DNA of 64,000 bases from Bradyrhizobium sp. dw_411 (GCF_018449695.1 NZ_JAAVUY010000023.1:1-64000), one strand, 5' to 3'. Counted from the stretch's first letter, positions 44,089-50,512 are shown. Notes: generated by a model not told the origin, from the letters alone. Numbers and translations are program-made.

Positions 44089-44466
44089 ATGTTAGGACGC
44101 GCGCTAAATCTGGTCACCGTTTTATTTGTTTGCGGACAAACAGTCCTCATCCTGCATTTCGTTGCACGCGGCGACCTGAGCAGTCCGACTACCCCGGTCA
44201 TTGAATATAAAGACTTCGTCACGATCCTATTGACCGCGTTAGGCGTCATGATTGCCGTCGGGGCAATTTTTGCGGCCGTTGCGGCCATTTGGGGATTTGA
44301 ATTTTTGAGACGTGAAACGCGGGAAAGTGCTGAAAAGGCCGCCCGGGAACGAACTGAGGCGATGCTACCCAGTCTCGTTCAACAGCAAGTGAGATTTGAA
44401 TTGCAGGGCATCAAGACGTCCGGTGATGAGATAGCGGCAGAGATGTCGAAAGAAGACAAGCCATGA
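44089..44466 (+). CDS. Two-TM membrane protein, coupled to ImmA-like peptidase
   Basis: This 125-residue protein has two transmembrane helices (VTVLFVCGQTVLILHFVA near residues 8-25 and LLTALGVMIAVGAIFAAVAA near residues 45-65) and a cytoplasmic helical tail rich in Glu, Lys and Arg (RRETRESAEKAARERTEAML). Its end overlaps the next gene in ATGA (4 nt), so both are translated together. The pair could link a membrane signal to the peptidase. Codon 2 is TTA, and two more TTA codons occur, which is unusual for this genome. Confidence 0.68.
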   Translation: MLGRALNLVTVLFVCGQTVLILHFVARGDLSSPTTPVIEYKDFVTILLTALGVMIAVGAIFAAVAAIWGFEFLRRETRESAEKAARERTEAMLPSLVQQQVRFELQGIKTSGDEIAAEMSKEDKP

Positions 44467-44942
44467 CGACCAATATCTTTCAAATCGCAGAACGTCATTG
44501 GGCTAAGGGAGCCCCTGTGGATGTACAGGCAATTATTAGAGAGGCTGGCGTTGAATATAAAGAAATGCCCAAGCCGTCTTCGGTTTCAGGGCTAATTGAG
44601 GCCTATGGTGGTGGCTACCGCATAGTAGTGAACTCCGATCATTCGCTTGTTCGTCGGCGATTTACAGCGGCGCACGAGCTAGGCCACTACGTCTATCATC
44701 GCGATATCATTGGGGACGGCATAGTTGACGATGCCGCATATCGAAGCGAACGTATCGGCCAGTATGGCGGCAAGATTCGCCCTGAATATGAAACGCAGGC
44801 TAATCGCTTTGCAGCCATAATCTTGATGCCGACAGTGCTACTGGATCAGTTGCAGGCAAAACAAACTCCTATTCCAGAAATGGCAAGACAGCTTCAAGTA
44901 TCGGTGGAGGCACTTCGGATTCGTCTCGGTATAGCCGATTAA
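44463..44942 (+). CDS. ImmA/IrrE-family metallo-endopeptidase
   Basis: This 159-residue protein has the zinc motif HELGH at residues 71-75 and the downstream glutamate region YETQANRFAAIILMP (E110, A-N), the standard pattern of ImmA/IrrE peptidases. ImmA of ICEBs1 cleaves the ImmR repressor, and IrrE activates a radiation response in Deinococcus. Such peptidases are frequent in mobile elements next to XRE regulators. Its overlap with the two-TM gene suggests membrane-linked control. The XRE protein at 46034 is a possible substrate (inference only). The 3' end overlaps the convergent transposase gene by 4 nt. Confidence 0.85.
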   Translation: MTTNIFQIAERHWAKGAPVDVQAIIREAGVEYKEMPKPSSVSGLIEAYGGGYRIVVNSDHSLVRRRFTAAHELGHYVYHRDIIGDGIVDDAAYRSERIGQYGGKIRPEYETQANRFAAIILMPTVLLDQLQAKQTPIPEMARQLQVSVEALRIRLGIAD

Positions 44943-45925
44943 TTCGCTGGAATATGCCGCTGCCAATACCCTGTGAAGTCTACAGACTTGCCGCGCTTCA
45001 ATGCCAGCGAGGCAATGCGGGTTACCTGATCCCCATTCGAGACGCGGCGGTTGTCCTCTCGCCATGATGACTCCTGCGCATAGCGGAGAAGATACGCGCC
45101 AGCAATGTGGTGGTGAATGCCAACCTCAGCCCGGCGTAAGCGGGAGAAAAATAACTCCGCCTGATTGGTGCAAGCGCCGTCCGCGCTGTACGCCTCTAAA
45201 TGGTTGATGCGCTTCATTTCGAAACGCTCATGCAGACCATCCCATGAACCGGCTTCGTCGGCGTGAACCGTGGTGCCTTTGGCAACGCGCGCTTTGATGA
45301 ATGAGGCCGCCGCGCTTTCGGTATTGAACACTGCCGGGACCGAATTGCCGCCACGCTCGCGAATGATGACAACGACCTTGCGCTTGCCGTTTTGATTGAC
45401 AGAAAATCGACGGTCGATCCTGTCCTCTTTCCGATTGGCAGGCTTCACGTATCCACCGAAATAACCGCCATCGACTTCAACAATTTTGCCTTCACCGCCA
45501 ACAACGCGGCCCTTCATTTCTTCGGCCATTGCTTCACGCAACTTGTGCGCCAGCACGAAGCAGGTTTTGTATGACGTACCAAGATCGCGAGACAATGCGA
45601 GTGCGCTCTTGCCCTTCACTTCGTTTGCAAAAATCGCGATTGCGAACAGATAGGAGCGCAGTGGCATCTTGTGCCAAGCGAACAGCGTCCCGGACGTGAT
45701 ACTAAAATCCTTGCGGCAGGCGCGGCAGCGGAAGCGCGGCGCGCCTTGCGGGCGCCTGCAATCGTAAGCGTCAAGTCCGCCGCAACAGGGGCAAACCGGC
45801 GCGCCGTCCGTTGCAGACCAACGAACCTTGCGGAACGTAGTTTCGATTTCTGCATCGGCCATTTTGAGAATAGCGGGAAGGCTGAGGGTCTTTGCTTCGC
45901 GGGAAAGTAAGAAATGCTGGGCCAT
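44939..45925 (-). CDS. IS1595-family transposase (ISXO2-like DDE)
   Basis: This 328-residue transposase has an N-terminal zinc ribbon (CPCCGGLDAYDC then CRACRKDF), followed by the ISXO2-like DDE domain. Probable catalytic residues are Asp in KIVEVDGGYFGG, Asp in TVHADEAGSWDGL and the Asn/Glu of TNQAELFFSRL, then the conserved HHHIAGAYLLRYAQESSWRE. The start is placed at MAQHFLL because GAGG lies 5 nt upstream; an upstream in-frame start adds 5 residues. The sixth codon is TTA. The zinc-binding domain probably recognises the 25-bp ends. The gene is read opposite to most cargo and is divergent from the XRE gene. Confidence 0.92.
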   Translation of the reverse strand: MAQHFLLSREAKTLSLPAILKMADAEIETTFRKVRWSATDGAPVCPCCGGLDAYDCRRPQGAPRFRCRACRKDFSITSGTLFAWHKMPLRSYLFAIAIFANEVKGKSALALSRDLGTSYKTCFVLAHKLREAMAEEMKGRVVGGEGKIVEVDGGYFGGYVKPANRKEDRIDRRFSVNQNGKRKVVVIIRERGGNSVPAVFNTESAAASFIKARVAKGTTVHADEAGSWDGLHERFEMKRINHLEAYSADGACTNQAELFFSRLRRAEVGIHHHIAGAYLLRYAQESSWREDNRRVSNGDQVTRIASLALKRGKSVDFTGYWQRHIPAN

Positions 45926-46033
45926 GACTACCTCAACCATTTTGGTTGACTGTAGCTATATTGGCCGATTTAGATTACGTCAACTAAAATAGCTGACGTT
46001 GACAAAAATGATTTTGATCCCTAGTTACGACTG
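45926..46033. promoter_or_regulatory. Divergent control region with palindromes (transposase / XRE)
   Basis: The 108-bp spacer contains a palindrome TCAACCA-TTT-TGGTTGA (45933-45949) next to the transposase start and an imperfect palindrome CGTCAACTA-AAA-TAGCTGACG (45979-45999) near the XRE gene. TTGACT and TATATT, resembling -35 and -10 boxes, overlap the first. These are plausible operators of the XRE protein for repressing the transposase and itself. This is inferred from position and symmetry only. Confidence 0.5.
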
Positions 46034-46291
46034 ATGTCACCCGAGCAAAGTCGCGCTGCAAGAGGTTGGTTAGGCTGGTCCCAACAGGACTTAGCCAAAA
46101 AGGCGAGCGTCGGTCTTAGCACCGTTAAAGACTTTGAGAGCGGGAACCGAACTCCGATTGCGAACAACTTAAGTGCGATCCAAAAAGCCTTGGAATCAGG
46201 CGGGGTTGACCTAATTTTCGATCCCCTCGGTGCTCCCATTGGGATCAATAAAAAGACGCTGGGTAATTCTTCAAATGGCCCAAATAGTTGA
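46034..46291 (+). CDS. XRE-family HTH regulator
   Basis: This 85-residue protein has a helix-turn-helix of the Xre/Cro family in its N-terminal half: MSPEQSRAARGWLGWSQQDL, then AKKASVGLSTVKDFESGNRT. It is a single-domain regulator without a metal or sensory domain. The gene is divergent from the transposase and precedes the candidate structured RNA. It could repress the transposase. It carries three TTA codons in 85. The ImmA-like peptidase at 44463 may inactivate it, by analogy with ICEBs1, but this is not shown. Confidence 0.85.
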   Translation: MSPEQSRAARGWLGWSQQDLAKKASVGLSTVKDFESGNRTPIANNLSAIQKALESGGVDLIFDPLGAPIGINKKTLGNSSNGPNS

Positions 46292-46379
46292 TTCTCATTC
46301 ACTTTTCGTTCTTCTATTTTCTATTCCCATCTAAAAAATATTGAAACCAACCCCAAAGAGTGTTAGTTGTCTGTAGTGG

Positions 46380-46540
46380 AAACGGGTTTTGAGGTGAGAA
46401 CGGCCTCCTCACGCGCCTAGGCAACTAGGCAAAGTAGCTGAGCAATCAGTGAAGAGATCCGGAAGTGGGCATCCCGGCAATATTTCGTTTCCGGCCTAAT
46501 CTGGTCTAAGGGCTCCTTCGGGGGCCCTTAGGCTTTTTTG
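46380..46540 (+). ncRNA. Candidate structured RNA after XRE gene, ending in terminator
   Basis: Three hairpins are visible. The first pairs GTGAG with CTCAC (46394-46412). The second is a perfect GCCTAG / CTAGGC stem closed by a GCAA (GNRA-type) loop (46415-46430). The third is a 10-bp stem TAAGGGCTCC / GGGGCCCTTA with a TTCG loop followed by a T6 run (46507-46539). No protein frame fits. It could be an independent small RNA or the 3' UTR of the XRE gene. The family was not recognised. Confidence 0.42.
46507..46539 (+). terminator. Intrinsic terminator in transposon
   Basis: A 10-bp stem (one G-T pair) with a TTCG tetraloop is followed by GGCTTTTTT. It ends transcription running from the XRE gene and overlaps the 3' end of the minus-strand nuclease-like gene. 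Confidence 0.75.
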
Positions 46541-46986
46541 GCGACCTTTAAGTAGCCTTTTTCGCGTCGGCTCGCGATCTTCTTCTCCGATACCATGTAA
46601 AAACTGGCGATATGGTACCGGCCGGAAGCGTCGGGGACGATATTGACGGCGACCAGGACAAACTCACCGATTGCAGGGACCCTGGCAATCAACTCGATTC
46701 CCTCATTCTGTAGATCATCCCCGATATAAAGCGGATCGGCGACGACTACCGCCAAGTGGGGAAGACACAGCGGATAATCCACCGGATGGCGCCGCTCGGC
46801 GTGGGCTTGGGCGGCACGGCTGAGAATCACCTCGCCAGCCTCTAATTCAGTTTCGATTGTGCAATTCACCGTGTCGCACGGGAGGGCACAAATTACTAAA
46901 TCAACCTTTTTGACAGCCATAGCATGCCGTTCCGCAATGTTGACGGCGACCTCGGAATCTGCTTTAATATCAACGTCGTGGCGCAC
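46528..46986 (-). CDS. Possible BECR-fold nuclease (PBECR-like)
   Basis: This 152-residue protein has a pattern consistent with the BECR nuclease fold (Barnase-EndoU-ColicinE5/D-RelE). A strand GEVILSRAAQAH is followed by ERRHPVDYP, a helix with LAVVVADP, then strands with IELIARV and VLVAVNIVPDASGRYHIASF, and finally MVSEKKI. Such domains are RNases, often with tRNA targets (colicin E5/D), and occur as small phage or mobile-element proteins. The start is a GTG at 46986 with GGAAGG upstream; a later ATG at 46920 would give 130 residues. It lies 22 nt after the tRNA on the same strand. The fold assignment is by pattern only and needs a profile search. Confidence 0.48.
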   Translation of the reverse strand: MRHDVDIKADSEVAVNIAERHAMAVKKVDLVICALPCDTVNCTIETELEAGEVILSRAAQAHAERRHPVDYPLCLPHLAVVVADPLYIGDDLQNEGIELIARVPAIGEFVLVAVNIVPDASGRYHIASFYMVSEKKIASRREKGYLKVAKKA

Positions 46987-47008
46987 TTAACGCCCTTCCG
47001 AATATAAG

Positions 47009-47103
47009 CGGAGCGGGTGGGATTTGAACCCACGATCCGACGCGCGAACGTCGGACTACCGATTTTAAGTCGGCTGCAATCAACCTACCTCTGCCACCGC
47101 TCC
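47009..47103 (-). tRNA. Class II tRNA with anticodon UAA (Leu-type anticodon, serine-like acceptor)
   Basis: Read on the minus strand, it forms a full class II cloverleaf. The acceptor is GGAGCGG / CCGCTCC, the anticodon loop CTTAAAA (anticodon UAA, reading Leu codon UUA) sits on a CCGA/TCGG stem, the long variable arm pairs CCGACG / CGTCGG, and the T arm is GTGGG TTCAAAT CCCAC. CCA is not encoded. Odd features: the base after the acceptor is G73, which is a serine identity element (bacterial LeuRS usually needs A73), the acceptor resembles serine tRNA, and the D arm is unusual. It is carried inside the transposon. A pseudo-tRNA is possible, but all helices are intact. Confidence 0.85.
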
Positions 47104-47116
47104 ATGGTGGTTTAAA

Positions 47117-47143
47117 AGCCGGGCACCCAATGCCCGGCTTTTT
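47117..47143. terminator. Intrinsic terminator near the cargo tRNA
   Basis: A perfect 9-bp stem AGCCGGGCA / TGCCCGGCT with loop CCCAA is followed by TTTTT on the plus strand and preceded by AAAA. It lies just upstream of the minus-strand tRNA gene and insulates it from outside transcription. Confidence 0.75.
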
Positions 47144-47215
47144 ACATATCATCCCTAATCCTGGCTTGCAACAAAACCGTCATCGTATTTGCGGAAGCAA
47201 GCTATGGAGCACATC

Positions 47216-47405
47216 ATCTTTCCCCGTAAAATTGAAATTGGCCGCCGCGGGGAGAAACGAAATGGATGGATTGCAAATCTTAATTTCTTCTTTCTTTCTT
47301 TTTTTCTTTCATTTTCAACGGGTTAAAAATTACTAGGTTGTTATGGTATGAATCGCCATTTCGTTTCTCCCCGCGGCGGCCAATTTCAATTTTACGGGGA
47401 AAGAT
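47216..47405. repeat. Perfect 50-bp inverted repeat with pyrimidine-rich spacer
   Basis: Arms 47216-47265 and 47356-47405 are exact reverse complements over 50 nt (left arm starts ATCTTTCCCCGTAAAATTG). The 90-nt spacer contains a long pyrimidine run of TTTC-type units (about 47280-47320). There is no protein in it. It could be a nested miniature element, an invertible segment, or a long RNA hairpin upstream of the right-end gene. It occurs once in this window. Confidence 0.88.
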
Positions 47406-47483
47406 TTGTTTACGACCCGAATTAGTGCTATACGATCACGCCAGAAAACAGCGTTATTCAATGTTTTTAAGTAGGATTGTTTT

Positions 47484-48086
47484 ATGCGCGAACAATTTTT
47501 GCCGGCGATTGATGCTCTTCAAAAAGACCTCGCCGAATTAGAGAAGAAAATCTCCGAAACGAAATCGATGATCAATCGCCTGTGCGAACTCGCTGGCGAG
47601 CCGCCGATGTATGCCGACATTCAGACCAGCAGCGCTCCGCAAACGCTGAGTTCTATTCAAGCGGATACGTTCTATGGAAAGGTCATCACAACGGCCTCTA
47701 GAGAATATCTAGAGATGCGAAAGGCTGCTGGCCTTGGGCCTGCAAGCCCGCGCGAAATTTACGAGGCGCTGAAGCAGGGTGGCTTTAAGTTTGATACTAA
47801 AATTGAGAACAACGCTATCACAGGCGTCCGCAATACGTTGCGGAAGGCGTCGGCAATATTTCATCGTCTGCCGAACAACGAATATGGTTTGCTGAAATGG
47901 TACCCGCGCGCAAAGGATGAAGGCGCGCAAGCAACGGGGAAGAAAAAGGCAAAGAAGAAGCGTGGACGTCCGAGAAAGACGTCAGCGCCTTCCAAGGAGG
48001 CGCCCGTCGCGGCTGAAGAAGAGTCCCAAACGGGAGGAGTGGCCCGTTATCGTCCTAAGGCGACTCTACCTACTTCGGAATCGTAA
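47484..48086 (+). CDS. Coiled-coil, winged-helix and AT-hook cargo protein
   Basis: This 200-residue protein starts with a coiled coil (residues about 8-36, LPAIDALQKDLAELEKKIS). A winged-helix-like domain follows (about residues 60-140: FYGKVITTASREYLEMRKAA, ASPREIYEALKQGGF, NNEYGLLKWY). The tail is very basic with GRPRK at residues 161-165, the core of an AT-hook. It is expected to bind AT-rich DNA. Its architecture echoes the left-end protein at 43533, and it ends 48 nt from the right transposon end. A role in transposition control or chromatin binding is possible. A TTA codon is present near residue 19. Confidence 0.7.
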   Translation: MREQFLPAIDALQKDLAELEKKISETKSMINRLCELAGEPPMYADIQTSSAPQTLSSIQADTFYGKVITTASREYLEMRKAAGLGPASPREIYEALKQGGFKFDTKIENNAITGVRNTLRKASAIFHRLPNNEYGLLKWYPRAKDEGAQATGKKKAKKKRGRPRKTSAPSKEAPVAAEEESQTGGVARYRPKATLPTSES

Positions 48087-48133
48087 TCTCCTAAGACCGC
48101 GGCGAATGACGCCGATCATATCAACAACAAGGT

Positions 48134-48158
48134 TTGTGGCGTTTGCGCCATAATACCG
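48134..48158 (-). repeat. Right terminal inverted repeat (25 bp)
   Basis: It reads TTGTGGCGTTTGCGCC...ATACCG and is the exact reverse complement of 43460-43484. Confidence 0.93.
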
Positions 48159-48166
48159 GGGCCGCA
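48159..48166. repeat. Target-site duplication, right copy
   Basis: GGGCCGCA, identical to 43452-43459, directly follows the right inverted repeat. Confidence 0.93.
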
Positions 48167-49190
48167 TACGTTTCGTTCCCTGATCAATCATTTCGGCAGC
48201 GCGCGTTCGGCGCTGGAACGCCTGCCCGATCTGGCGCGACGCGGCGGTGCCGATCGTCCCGGCCGGATTTACAGCGAGGAAGATGCCCGCGCTGAACTCG
48301 CGGCCTCCAGAAAACTCGGTGTCAGCCTGCTGGCGCCGGGCGAAGCCGGTTATCCGCCGCGGCTGGCGATGCTGGACGATGCGCCGCCTCTGCTCGGCGT
48401 GCGCGGCGCGCTGGGCACGCTGATGCGGCCGATGATCGCGATTGTCGGCTCGCGCAATGCTTCGGGTGCGGGACTGAAATTCGCTGGCACCCTGGCGCGC
48501 GATCTCAGCGACGCCGGATTTGTGATCGCCTCGGGACTGGCGCGCGGCATCGATCAGGCCGCGCACCGCACGAGTATCGCGGGCGGCACCATGGCGGTGC
48601 TGGCCGGCGGTCATGACAAGATCTATCCGCCCGAGCATGTGGATCTGCTGGCCGCGATCCTCGCATCGGGCGGCGCGATTTCCGAAATGCCGCTCGGGCA
48701 CGTGCCGCGCGCCCGCGATTTTCCGAGGCGCAACCGGCTCATTTCAGGCGCGGCGCTCGGCGTGGTCGTGGTGGAAGCCGCGCATCGTTCGGGATCGCTG
48801 ATCACCGCGCGCATCGCCGCCGAACAGGGCCGCGAAGTATTCGCGGTGCCGGGCTCGCCGCTCGATCCGCGCGCCGCCGGTACCAATGATCTGATCAAGC
48901 AAGGCGCGACGCTGATCACGGAGGCTACCGACGTGATCCAGGCCGTCGAGCCGATCATGGGCCGGCCGATCGAGCTGCGCGAACCCGACGAAAATGCGCC
49001 GATAAATTTCGAACCTGAGGCTGGCGATCGCGCCCGCATTGTCGGCTTGCTCGGACCGACACCGCTGCTGCTCGACGATCTGATCCGGATGGCCGGCACG
49101 TCACCCGCGATCGTGCGCACGGTGCTGCTGGAGCTGGAACTGGCCGGACGGTTGGAGCGTCACGGCGGCGGGCTGGTGTCGCTGATTTAA
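48159..49190 (+). pseudogene. dprA: dprA 3' fragment (Rossmann and winged-helix domains)
   Basis: From the right duplication the frame is open to the natural stop at 49190 and carries the rest of DprA (343 codons). The Rossmann-fold core (GSRNASGAGLKFAGTL, then VIASGLARGIDQAAHR) and the C-terminal winged-helix domain (DLIRMAGTSPAIVRTVLLE) are intact. It lacks the first 28 residues, including the start of the SAM-like domain. Internal ATG at 48369 would give 273 residues (original residue 99 on), but there is no good ribosome-binding site. It is interrupted, not decayed: excision would restore it. Confidence 0.88.
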
Positions 49191-49627
49191 TCCGCGTCAT
49201 TCCGCCGGTCGAACCGCGTTCGCGCGTCTTCGATTTCGATCTGATGCTCGCTGGCCCATTTGCCCAGTGCTTCCACCGGCTGCCACAGCCCTCGCCCCAG
49301 ATCCGTCAGTTCGTAATCGACCCGCGGCGGAATGGTGGGGAATACCGTGCGCGTGACGAGGCCGTCGCGCTCCAGTCCGCGCAGCGTCAGGGTCAGCATC
49401 CGCTGCGAGATGCCACCGACCATGCGCTTGATCTCGTTGAAGCGCCGCGGGCCGTTGCCGAGCAGCATGATGACGAACACGCTCCATTTGTCCCCGACCC
49501 TTGCCAGGATCGAGGCCACGCCGCGGCAATCGCTTTCCTGATGCGCGAGGGGTGGCAGGACAGGCACTTTGATGTGCTCGGGTTTCAAAAATGTGCCTTC
49601 TTGCGGGGTTTGCGGACAGTCACTCAT
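49187..49627 (-). CDS. HxlR-family transcriptional regulator
   Basis: This 146-residue winged-helix protein has the HxlR core: VASILARVGDKWSVFVIMLL, then RRFNEIKRMVGGISQRMLTLTLRGLERDGLV, then VDYELTDLGRGL. It probably senses redox or electrophile stress, since several HxlR proteins use a Cys near the N-terminus (CRG at about residue 34 here). It is divergent from the azoreductase gene with only 38 nt between the starts, so it most likely regulates that gene and itself. Its 3' end overlaps dprA by 4 nt. Confidence 0.88.
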   Translation of the reverse strand: MSDCPQTPQEGTFLKPEHIKVPVLPPLAHQESDCRGVASILARVGDKWSVFVIMLLGNGPRRFNEIKRMVGGISQRMLTLTLRGLERDGLVTRTVFPTIPPRVDYELTDLGRGLWQPVEALGKWASEHQIEIEDARTRFDRRNDAD

Positions 49628-49665
49628 ATAGTCCGAGTTACAAACATATACCAAGGGTGACCACC

Positions 49666-50274
49666 ATGAAACTCCTGCATATCGATTCCAGCGTCCTCGG
49701 CCCCCACTCCGTCAGCCGCCAGGTTTCGGCGGCGATTGTCGACCGGCTCCGGCTGGAAACGCCAAATCTGACCGTTACCTACCGCGACCTCTCCTCGACC
49801 CCGCTGGCGCATCTGTCCGGCTCGCATCTTGCCGCCGCCCAGGGCGCGCCGCCGGAAGCCGCGCTTGCGCAAGACCTCGCCGCCGGTCAGGCCGTGATGG
49901 AGGAGTTCCTTGCCGCCGACATCGTGGTGCTCGGGGCGCCGATGTATAATTTCACCATCCCGAGCCAGCTCAAGGCCTGGATCGACCGCATCGTGGTCGC
50001 GGGCAAGACATTTAAATACGGCGCGCAGGGCGTCGAGGGTCTGGCGGGCAACAAGCGCGCCATCATCGCGGTCTCGCGCGGCGGCTTCTACGGCGCCGGA
50101 ACGCCCATGGCCGTCGGCGAACACCTTGAGACCTATCTGCGCTGGGTGTTCGGCTTCATCGGCGTCACCAACCTCGAATTCATTCCGGCTGACGGCATCC
50201 AGATGGGACCGGAACATCGCGAGAAAGCGCTGGCCGGCGCGCTGCACGCCGCAACCAATCTCAACGCGGCCTGA
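49666..50274 (+). CDS. azoR: FMN-dependent NADH-azoreductase / quinone reductase
   Basis: This 202-residue flavodoxin-fold enzyme matches AzoR, which reduces azo compounds and quinones with NADH. The FMN phosphate loop is HIDSSVLGPHSVSRQVS, followed by LGAPMYNFTIPSQLKAWID and SRGGFYG. It acts in the cytoplasm as a homodimer. It is divergent from the HxlR gene, which is the usual partner for quinone-sensing control. The ribosome-binding site GGGTGACC sits directly upstream of the ATG. Confidence 0.9.
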   Translation: MKLLHIDSSVLGPHSVSRQVSAAIVDRLRLETPNLTVTYRDLSSTPLAHLSGSHLAAAQGAPPEAALAQDLAAGQAVMEEFLAADIVVLGAPMYNFTIPSQLKAWIDRIVVAGKTFKYGAQGVEGLAGNKRAIIAVSRGGFYGAGTPMAVGEHLETYLRWVFGFIGVTNLEFIPADGIQMGPEHREKALAGALHAATNLNAA

Positions 50275-50350
50275 TTGAGATGAGACCCAGTCCGTCGCCG
50301 AACTACGGCGGCGGGCCGGTGTCGCCGAGGGAAACTACAATTAAGCGGAG

Positions 50351-50512
50351 TTAGTACCAGGCGCCGGGGACATCCATCAGGATCGCGATCAGCGATGCCA
50401 GGAGACCAATTCCGGAGAATAACGCGATGGGCACGAGCGGATGATCGTCTAATTGCTGCGGTGACGCCGTTGACACAAGTATCGATTGAGAGATGCGTGC
50501 GGCTTTCGGCAT
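50351..50512 (-). CDS. Small single-TM membrane protein
   Basis: This 53-residue protein begins MPKAARISQSILVSTASPQQ and ends with one transmembrane helix (VPIALFSGIGLLASLIAILM) and a short tail. GGGG lies about 8 nt before the ATG, and a longer in-frame extension (to 50617) lacks a start signal. It is probably exported or inner-membrane with a short cytoplasmic N-terminus. Function is unknown. Confidence 0.55.
   Translation of the reverse strand: MPKAARISQSILVSTASPQQLDDHPLVPIALFSGIGLLASLIAILMDVPGAWY

Larger units (their letters stand above)
43460..48158. mobile_element. IS1595-family-type transposon with cargo, 4,699 bp
   Basis: Both ends are defined by perfect 25-bp inverted repeats starting CGGTATTATGGCGCAAACGC and ending ...CACAA, flanked by the 8-bp direct duplication GGGCCGCA (43452-43459 and 48159-48166). 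The 8-bp duplication and the ISXO2/IS1595-type transposase (44939-45925) assign it to the IS1595 family, in which some members are known to carry passenger genes. It carries seven protein genes besides the transposase, a tRNA, a candidate RNA and a large inverted repeat. Its base composition is clearly AT-richer than the flanks. The perfect duplication suggests recent insertion without later decay. Confidence 0.93.

Noticed and set aside
47009..47103. Stop-codon suppressor tRNA
   Set aside because: The loop CTTAAAA places U33 before UAA, so the anticodon is UAA, which reads the leucine codon UUA. A suppressor for the UAA stop would need anticodon UUA.
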